Below, piece by piece: positions 56,932 to 64,000 of a stretch of 64,000 nucleotides of DNA. A program made the position numbers and the translations under genes. Each line of letters opens with the position of its first letter. Within the stretch, counting starts at the first letter, position 1. The stretch lies in NCBI GenBank assembly GCA_950097015.1, contig CATNEN010000008.1:1054001-1118000 (forward strand), in the 5' to 3' direction. The notes below the pieces were generated by a model, which saw only the letters and a program-made list of their open reading frames with translations, did no database searches and was not told the DNA's origin. The DNA is from Macrostomum hystrix. Its lineage: Eukaryota; Platyhelminthes; Macrostomidae.

Positions 56932-57513
56932 ATGTTAGGAGAATCGTATAGAAGGCAGAGTTGGATTCATAGAGCGATTAAAGAGATGCATCGAGAACGC
57001 TGCGTAAGTTCATTTTATCGATTTATCGATTTAGCAATGTATCGATTTTGTGAGTTTGTCCTAAACATGCATCTTGATTGCTTACAGGCCATCCCCATGG
57101 AGCTTTCCTGCGCTCTGCTATTGCTTCTGCTAATCGGGTCCAATGGTACCTGGGCCATCGCTGTGGGCTCGAATCTCAGACAGTCGCGTCAGCCTTTCTA
57201 CGCTGTTGGCAGCGCCCGAACTGTGGCCTGTCACAGAGACTGCGAATCGCGGTACGGGGCTTGCTGCGCCGCCAACGGCAAGGTCGCCTGTCGCACAGAC
57301 TGTGCCAGGAGCAAGTTCCGCTGCGGCCAGTCCTGCGGTCCGTCCATGCCAGCCTGCCAGTCCAGCTGCTTCGAAGGCTTCTTCGACTGCATCAGCGACT
57401 GCGTCGATGCTCACCAGCTGCGCGCCTCGTGCACCAGGGCCTGCAGCGATCGCTACATGGGCTTCAAGGGCTGCGTAGTGACCTGCAGCAGAACGAAACC
57501 GTTTGGCTTCTAG
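56932..57513 (+). CDS. secreted cysteine-rich protein with seven CX3C motifs
   Basis: The preferred start is ATG 57097, which begins an ideal signal peptide (MELSCALLLLLLIGSNGTWA); the protein is then 138 residues, ending in TAG at 57511. An intron at 57004-57087 (GTAAGT...CTTACAG) precedes it. An in-frame ATG at 56932 in the first exon would add 28 residues before the signal sequence, so it is less likely. The mature part has 16 cysteines: seven CX3C pairs (CHRDC, CRTDC, CGQSC, CQSSC, CISDC, CTRAC, CVVTC) and one CC, spaced mostly by 6-9 residues. Two CX3C motifs on facing helices define helical-hairpin folds, so a chain of such hairpins is a reasonable guess. I do not recognise a named family. 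A secretory product with strong promoter signals is suggested. The function is open. Confidence 0.8.
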   Translation: MLGESYRRQSWIHRAIKEMHRERCVSSFYRFIDLAMYRFCEFVLNMHLDCLQAIPMELSCALLLLLLIGSNGTWAIAVGSNLRQSRQPFYAVGSARTVACHRDCESRYGACCAANGKVACRTDCARSKFRCGQSCGPSMPACQSSCFEGFFDCISDCVDAHQLRASCTRACSDRYMGFKGCVVTCSRTKPFGF

Positions 57514-57851
57514 AGCATGTTTAGCAGCAGTTTGCTGAAGCAGCAGCAGCAGCAGCAGCAGCTGGGGGACTGGTTTATCGACGAGGTGATTCGTCGAAAT
57601 AATGCGTCCCCAAAACTAAAAAATGTGTCTCAGCTTCGTAAAAAAAGACAATCATTTAAACCAGAGAATCTGTATTCCGTTCTGTTAGCCGCATCTCATG
57701 TCCTCTCTAAACTCTGCGTGCGTGTGATTTTGTCGTTCCAACTCGTTTCCCGACTCACGACCCCGGATTAAACTTCTCATTCGCTCGGCATCGCTTTTTA
57801 GTTTTTGTGTCGCCGCATTTTTTACCTTCATCAATAGATTACTATCCAGCG

Positions 57852-57857
57852 AATAAA
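57852..57857 (+). terminator. poly(A) signal of the CX3C-rich gene
   Basis: AATAAA about 340 bp after the stop; a second AATAAA is at 57998. The 3'UTR also holds a short CAG run at 57539-57560. Confidence 0.5.
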
Positions 57858-58009
57858 GCAATACAAAATCAATCGAGTTGGCCTGAGATCAGACTGTGTT
57901 TCGAAGCGTGTTGTTCCGTCAAGCCACCGTGACGTCCTCTAGTTGTGTACAAACTGTTAGCTCATACTAAATCGTATGCTTCTGCTACGATCAACGAAAT
58001 AAACCGGAT

Positions 58010-59845
58010 AGTGAAATAAGGAATTTTGTTTTATCCTTAAGCATTCAAAGCAACATATGTCCCGGCTTTTTCTTAAAGATTTAGAGTTACTACGGGCTCG
58101 TAAAACACCAAAAAATGAGTTGCTATGGGTAGCCATCCCTATAATGTCAAGTCGAACAGCCCGAGCTTCTAAATTTAGAATCTACAAGCAATTTCAAGAT
58201 TTAAATATCTGTACAAACTTCAGCTGAACTCAGTACATTTCACTTATTAAATTCGAAGTCACTCTAAGTTGCTTTCTAGGCCCAAACTGTTAAGTCCTCT
58301 GTATAGGTTAGACTCTTGCTAGGAATGCAGTGTAGATTGTATTCGAGTGACCCTTGAGTAGCTCACAATGCAACCGAAAGAGAAAGAAGGTCAGGCATTG
58401 GGCAGCTATCTGCCAGCGATACACCATTAGATTACATTTGTTCACACTGCTTGCACACCGACCCTGGCGCACACCCCCAAACGACCAAATCTATCGAGGG
58501 ACCAAAGTGGACTGGCCAACAGCTGAAGCTTAGTTGCTAGGTCACAACTCGGCCTAAGGGCGGCCCCCTAACCTATAGAAAATTGTTTGACTTGACACGA
58601 ACTTTGTCTTTGAAGAATTAACGAATGAAAGAATGAAAGAATGAATGAACTTTGACTTCACATTCTTTAAAAAAATTCGTTAAACTTGTATACGTACTTG
58701 TAAATGAAATCCACAGTATGGGACCACCAAGCCATTTCTTATACAAAGGGGGGAAATCCCCCCTGTAAATTTTTTAGGTAGCGCCTGAATGCTAACAGCG
58801 TTGCGTAGTGACTGATTGATTGACAGACTAGGCGATGATGTAATTTGGTTGAGCTACGCCTAATATTTTGTCTTGAGCAGTGAAATTGGAGGAATTCGCA
58901 TCAAGGTGTCCATAGGCATATTTCCACCAGTTGTAGCCCCTTGAAGGTCCAGCAAATCCGTCTAGATAAAGGTAGGTGACCATGACCACCGAAGGCGGAG
59001 ATGTTGCAGGCACATTCGGGTGACATGCTGATCAATTTTGGCCTGACAAGGCCTGGCAAGGCCGCACTGAGGCGCCGTGCTAATTCGTGTATAGGGGGGG
59101 GGATCAAATACATCCTTAAGGGAAAAATCTCACCTTCGGCCAGAGCCATAATGAAATATGAAATTTCGTGTGCTTGCGTTTCTCCGTTCGTTCGTTTCTC
59201 TTTTCCCCATAGACTAAGTTGTGCTTGATTGGCGGGATTGACGTAATTTTTAGCATTTGCCTCAGTGTCAGGTCAAAATCCAAAATATTCACAAAAAAAC
59301 TGATTTTACCCTTATCGCGTGCCTAATCTGACTTCTGTCTGCTCTGACGTGAATAATACAGTATTCACTCCACTCCACTGACTCTTCAACTTGCTGGGTG
59401 ATCTCAGAATAGGGATCATTTTTTCCTCACTGGAACTTTTGTTTGTTTGCCATCTTCTAGGGGAGAGTCATCTTATTGACGAGCAGGACAAACAAAGGTG
59501 AGCCAGGTGCGCCTAAAGACTTGCTCAGGTGGAGAGAGAATCTATTGCAGAGGCGAACTTGTGTGAAGAAAGTTTGCCTTGTACTTTAATTGCTTCACTC
59601 CGAGAGCACACCTGGACAGTGCTTGATAGATAATTAACTGCTTAGCTTAATTAAAGCAATGAATTGCCTCTAGCGTATTAATTTAAATTATCGACTACTG
59701 ACGAATAAAAAAATGAGAAAGCTTTGAACTGCACACATATATTTTATGTAAACGATAAATTTAACTCAAGCCATATATGGAATATTTGGAAATTTATGCA
59801 TTTTTGGATTCTTGTCTAAAATGTCTCACTGCGAATTTATTTACC
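58010..59845. other. intergenic, no supported gene
   Basis: Frames at 58.83-59.2 kb on the minus strand (one reads LDGFAGPSRGYNWWKYAYG) look partly protein-like, but two overlapping frames look equally plausible and no partner exon was found. Otherwise nothing recognised. Confidence 0.45.
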
Positions 59846-59849
59846 TGAC

Positions 59850-62800
59850 TAATTAGGAACTAACAGGTATTAAAACCCATTACCGAATACTTGAAGCACC
59901 TGTCTAACAGGTATTGGAACACATTCCCAAATATTTGAGGCACCCGTCTAACAGGCATTGGAAAAAATTCCCGAATATTGGAAGCACCTGTCTAACAGGT
60001 ATTGGAACACATTCCCGAATATTTGAAGCATCTGTCTAACAGGTATCGGAACACATTCCCGAATATTTGAGGCACCCGTCTAACAGGTATTGGAATACAT
60101 TCCCAAATATTTGAGGCACCCGTCTAACAGGTATTGGAACACATTCCCGAATATTTGAGGCAACCGTCTAACAGGCATTGGAACACATTCCCGAATATTT
60201 GAAGCACCTGTCTAACAGGTATTGGAACAAATTCCCGAATATTTGAAGCACCTGTCTAACAGATATTGGAACACATTCCCGAATATTTGAGGCATCCGTC
60301 TAACAGGTATGGGAACACATTCCCAATTATTTGAGGCACCCGTCTAACAGGTATTGGAACACATTCCCGAATATTTGAAGCACCTGTCTAACAGGTATTG
60401 GAACACATTCCCGAATATTTGAGGCACCTGTCTAAGAGGTATTGGAAGACATTCCCGAATATTTGAAGCACCTGTCTAACAGGTATTAAAACCCATTACC
60501 GAATACTTGAAGCACCTGTCTAACAGGTATTAAAACCCATTACCGAATACTTGAAGCACCTGTCTAACAGGTATTGGAACACATTCCCGAATATTTGAAG
60601 CATCTGTCTAACAGGTATTGGAACACATTCCCGAATATTTGAAGCACCTGTCTAACAGGTATTGGAACAAATTCCCGAATATTTGAGGCACCCGTCTAAC
60701 AGGCATTGGAACACATTCCCGAATATTTGAGGCACCCGTCTAACAGGCATTGGAACACATTCCCGAATATTTGAAGCACCTGTCTAACAGGTATTGGAAC
60801 ACATTCCCGAATATTTGAGGCACCTGTCTAAGAGGTATTGGAAGACATTCCCGAATATTTGAAGCACCTGTCTAACAGGTATTAAAACCCATTACCGAAT
60901 ACTTGAAGCACCTGTCTAACAGGTATTAAAACCCATTACCGAATACTTGAAGCACCTGTCTAACAGGTATTGGAACACATTCCCGAATATTTGAAGCATC
61001 TGTCTAACAGGTATCGGAACACATTCCCGAATATTTGAGGCACCCGTCTAACAGGTATTGGAACACATTCCCGAATATTTGAGGCACCCGTCTAACAGGC
61101 ATTGGAACACATTCCCGAATATTTGAAGCATCTGTCTAACAGGTATCGGAACACATTCCCGAATATTTGAGGCACCCGTCTAACAGGTATTGGAACACAT
61201 TCCCAATTATTTGAGGCACCCGTCTAACAGGTATTGGAACACATTCCCGAATATTTGAGGCACCCGTCTAACAGGCATTGGAACACATTCCCGAATATTT
61301 GAAGCACCTGTCTAACAGGTATTGGAACAAATTCCCGAATATTTGAAGCACCTGTCTAGCAGATATTGGAACACATTCCCGAATATTTGAAGCATCTGTC
61401 TAACAGGTATCGGAACACATTCCCGAATATTTGAGGCACCCGTCTAACAGGTATTGGAACACATTCCCAATTATTTGAGGCACCCGTCTAACAGGTATTG
61501 GAACACATTCCCGAATATTTGAAGCACCTGTCTAACAGGTATTGGAACACATTCCCGAATATTTGAGGCACCTGTCTAAGAGGTATTGGAAGACATTCCC
61601 GAATATTTGAAGCACCTGTCTAACAGGTATTAAAACCCATTACCGAATACTTGAAGCACCTGTCTAACAGGTATTAAAACCCATTACCGAATACTTGAAG
61701 CACCTGTCTAACAGGTATTGGAACACATTCCCGAATATTTGAAGCACCTGTCTAACAGGTATCGGAACACATTCCCGAATATTTGAGGCACCCGTCTAAC
61801 AGGTATTGGAACACATTCCCGAATATTTGAGGCACCCGTCTAACAGGCATTGGAACACATTCCCGAATATTTGAGGCACCCGTCTAACAGGCATTGGAAC
61901 ACATTCCCGAATATTTGAAGCACCTGTCTAACAGGTATTGGAACACATTCCCGAATATTTGAGGCACCTGTCTAAGAGGTATTGGAAGACATTCCCGAAT
62001 ATTTGAAGCACCTGTCTAACAGGTATTAAAACCCATTACCGAATACTTGAAGCACCTGTCTAACAGGTATTAAAACCCATTACCGAATACTTGAAGCACC
62101 TGTCTAACAGGTATTGGAACACATTCCCGAATATTTGAAGCATCTGTCTAACAGGTATCGGAACACATTCCCGAATATTTGAGGCACCCGTCTAACAGGT
62201 ATTGGAACACATTCCCGAATATTTGAGGCACCCGTCTAACAGGCATTGGAACACATTCCCGAATATTTGAAGCACCTGTCTAACAGGTATTGGAACACAT
62301 TCCCGAATATTTGAAGCATCTGTCTAACAGGTATCGGAACACATTCCCGAATATTTGAGGCACCCGTCTAACAGGTATTGGAACACATTCCCAATTATTT
62401 GAGGCACCCGTCTAACAGGTATTGGAACACATTCCCGAATAATTGAGGCACCCGTCTAACAGGCATTGGAACACATTCCCGAATATTTGAAGCACCTGTC
62501 TAACAGGTATTGGAACAAATTCCCGAATATTTGAAGCACCTGTCTAGCAGATATTGGAACACATTCCCGAATATTTGAAGCATCTGTCTAACAGGTATCG
62601 GAACACATTCCCGAATATTTGAGGCACCCGTCTAACAGGTATTGGAACACATTCCCAATTATTTGAGGCACCCGTCTAACAGGTATTGGAACACATTCCC
62701 GAATATTTGAGGCATCCGTCTAACAGGCATTGGAACACATTCCCGAATATTCGAGGCACCCGTCTAACAGGCATTGGAACACATTCCCGAATATTTGAAG

Positions 62801-64000
62801 CACCTGTCTAACAGGTATTGGAACACATTCCCGAATATTTGAGGCACCTGTCTAACAGGTATTGGAACACATTCCCGAATATTTGAAGCACCTGTCTAAC
62901 AGGTATTAAAACCCATTACCGAATACTTGAAGCACCTGTCTAACAGGTATTAAAACCCATTACCGAATACTTGAAGCACCTGTCTAACAGGTATTGGAAC
63001 ACATTCCCGAATATTTGAAGCATCTGTCTAACAGGTATCTGAACACATTCCCGAATATTTGAGGCACCCGTCTAACAGGTATTGGAACACATTCCCGAAT
63101 ATTTGAAGCATCTGTCTAACAGGTATTGGAACACATTCCCGAATATTTGAAGCATCTGTCTAACAGGTATCGGAACACATTCCCGAATATTTGAGGCACC
63201 CGTCTAACAGGTATTGGAACACATTCCCAATTATTTGAGGCACCCGTCTAACAGGTATTGGAACACATTCCCGAATATTTGAGGCACCCGTCTAACAGGC
63301 ATTGGAACACATTCCCGAATATTTGAGGCACCCGTCTAACAGGTATTGGAACACATTCCCGAATATTTGAGGCACCCGTCTAACTGGCATTGGAACACAT
63401 TCCCGAATATTTGAAGCACCTGTCTAACAGGTATTGGAACACATTCCCGAATATTTGAGGCACCTGTCTAACAGGTATTGGAACACATTCCCGAATATTT
63501 GAGGCACCTGTCTAACAGGTATTGGAACACATTCCCGAATATTTGAAGCACCTGTCTAACAGGTATTAAAACCCATTACCGAATACTTGAAGCACCTGTC
63601 TAACAGGTATTAAAACCCATTACCGAATACTTGAAGCACCTGTCTAACAGGTATAGGAACACATTCCCGAATATTTGAGGCACCTGTCTAACAGGTATCT
63701 GAACACATTCCCGAATATTTGAAGCACCCGTCTAACAGGTATTGGAACACATTCCCGAATATTTGAAGCACCTGTCTAACAGGTATAGGAACACATTCCC
63801 GAATATTTGAAGCACCTGTCTAACAGGTATTGGAACACATTCCCGAATATTTGAGGCACCTGTCTAACAGGTATTGGAACACATTCCCGAATATTTGAAG
63901 CACCTGTCTAACAGGTATCGGAACACATTCCCGAATATTTGAGGCACCCGTCTAACAGGCATTGGAACACATTCCCGAATATTTGAAGCACCCGTCTAAC
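59850..64000. repeat. 44-bp satellite with higher-order repeats, continues past window
   Basis: About 94 copies of a 44-bp unit containing GCACCTGTCTAACAGGTATT and ACATTCCCGAATATTTG. Each unit has a short hairpin, ACCTGT-CTA-ACAGGT. A marker pair of variant units (TTAAAACCCATTACCGAAT twice in a row) recurs at 60481, 60877, 61625, 62021, 62901 and 63561. All offsets are multiples of 44 (396, 748, 396, 880, 660). Confidence 0.97.

Noticed and set aside
58828-59149. Protein-like minus-strand frames
   Set aside because: Two different frames look equally plausible and no start, partner exon or family was found.

Overview
The window is metazoan nuclear DNA. Genes are split by short introns with canonical GT-AG sites (one GC-AG), and the proteins are animal-specific: a BMP ligand, a SETDB1-type histone methyltransferase, JMJD6, an ASB ankyrin/SOCS-box protein, a NUP42-type nucleoporin and a class A GPCR. 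GC-rich coding exons sit in AT-rich surroundings, with a very heavy load of minisatellites, tRNA-derived SINEs and relic DNA transposons. An invertebrate bilaterian is likely. A flatworm or other lophotrochozoan would fit, but the sequence alone does not settle the phylum.

Layout. 1-2650: no gene recognised; a dispersed-repeat copy and a 24-bp array. 2694-5735 (minus): ASB-type ankyrin gene with two different SOCS-box 3' exons; its 5' end is not resolved. 8866-17866 (minus): complete nine-exon SETDB1/eggless gene whose exons join in frame to 1120 codons. 18000-20200: SINE tail, otherwise nothing recognised. 20216-21751 (plus): intronless GPCR. 21752-26870: AT-rich, with one terminal-inverted-repeat element. 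26871-27392 (minus): small two-helix membrane ORF, with a possible orphan exon near 28.4 kb and another (plus strand) near 29.9 kb. 30988-32698 (minus): NUP42-like nucleoporin. 33733-38397 (minus): complete four-exon JMJD6. 41.4-46.9 kb (plus): BMP2/4-class ligand with a probable distal promoter and 5'UTR exon. 48.2-53.2 kb: continuous field of related satellites. 54135-54782 (plus): tiny acidic secreted protein. 55.5-56.1 kb: mariner relic. 56.9-57.5 kb (plus): secreted protein with seven CX3C motifs. 59.85 kb to the end: 44-bp satellite with higher-order periodicity, running out of the window.

The most unusual property is architectural. Nearly every intron longer than about 100 bp in SETDB1, JMJD6 and ASB is occupied by its own tandem repeat, unrelated to the repeat in the neighbouring intron. 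The two long introns without an array (JMJD6 intron 1, BMP coding intron) carry the same tRNA-derived SINE. Many long open reading frames here are only arrays whose period is a multiple of three, or arrays read in rotation. The genes do not form a pathway: two are chromatin or nuclear enzymes (SETDB1, JMJD6), one a nuclear pore protein, one a ubiquitin-ligase adaptor, and four are secreted or membrane proteins.
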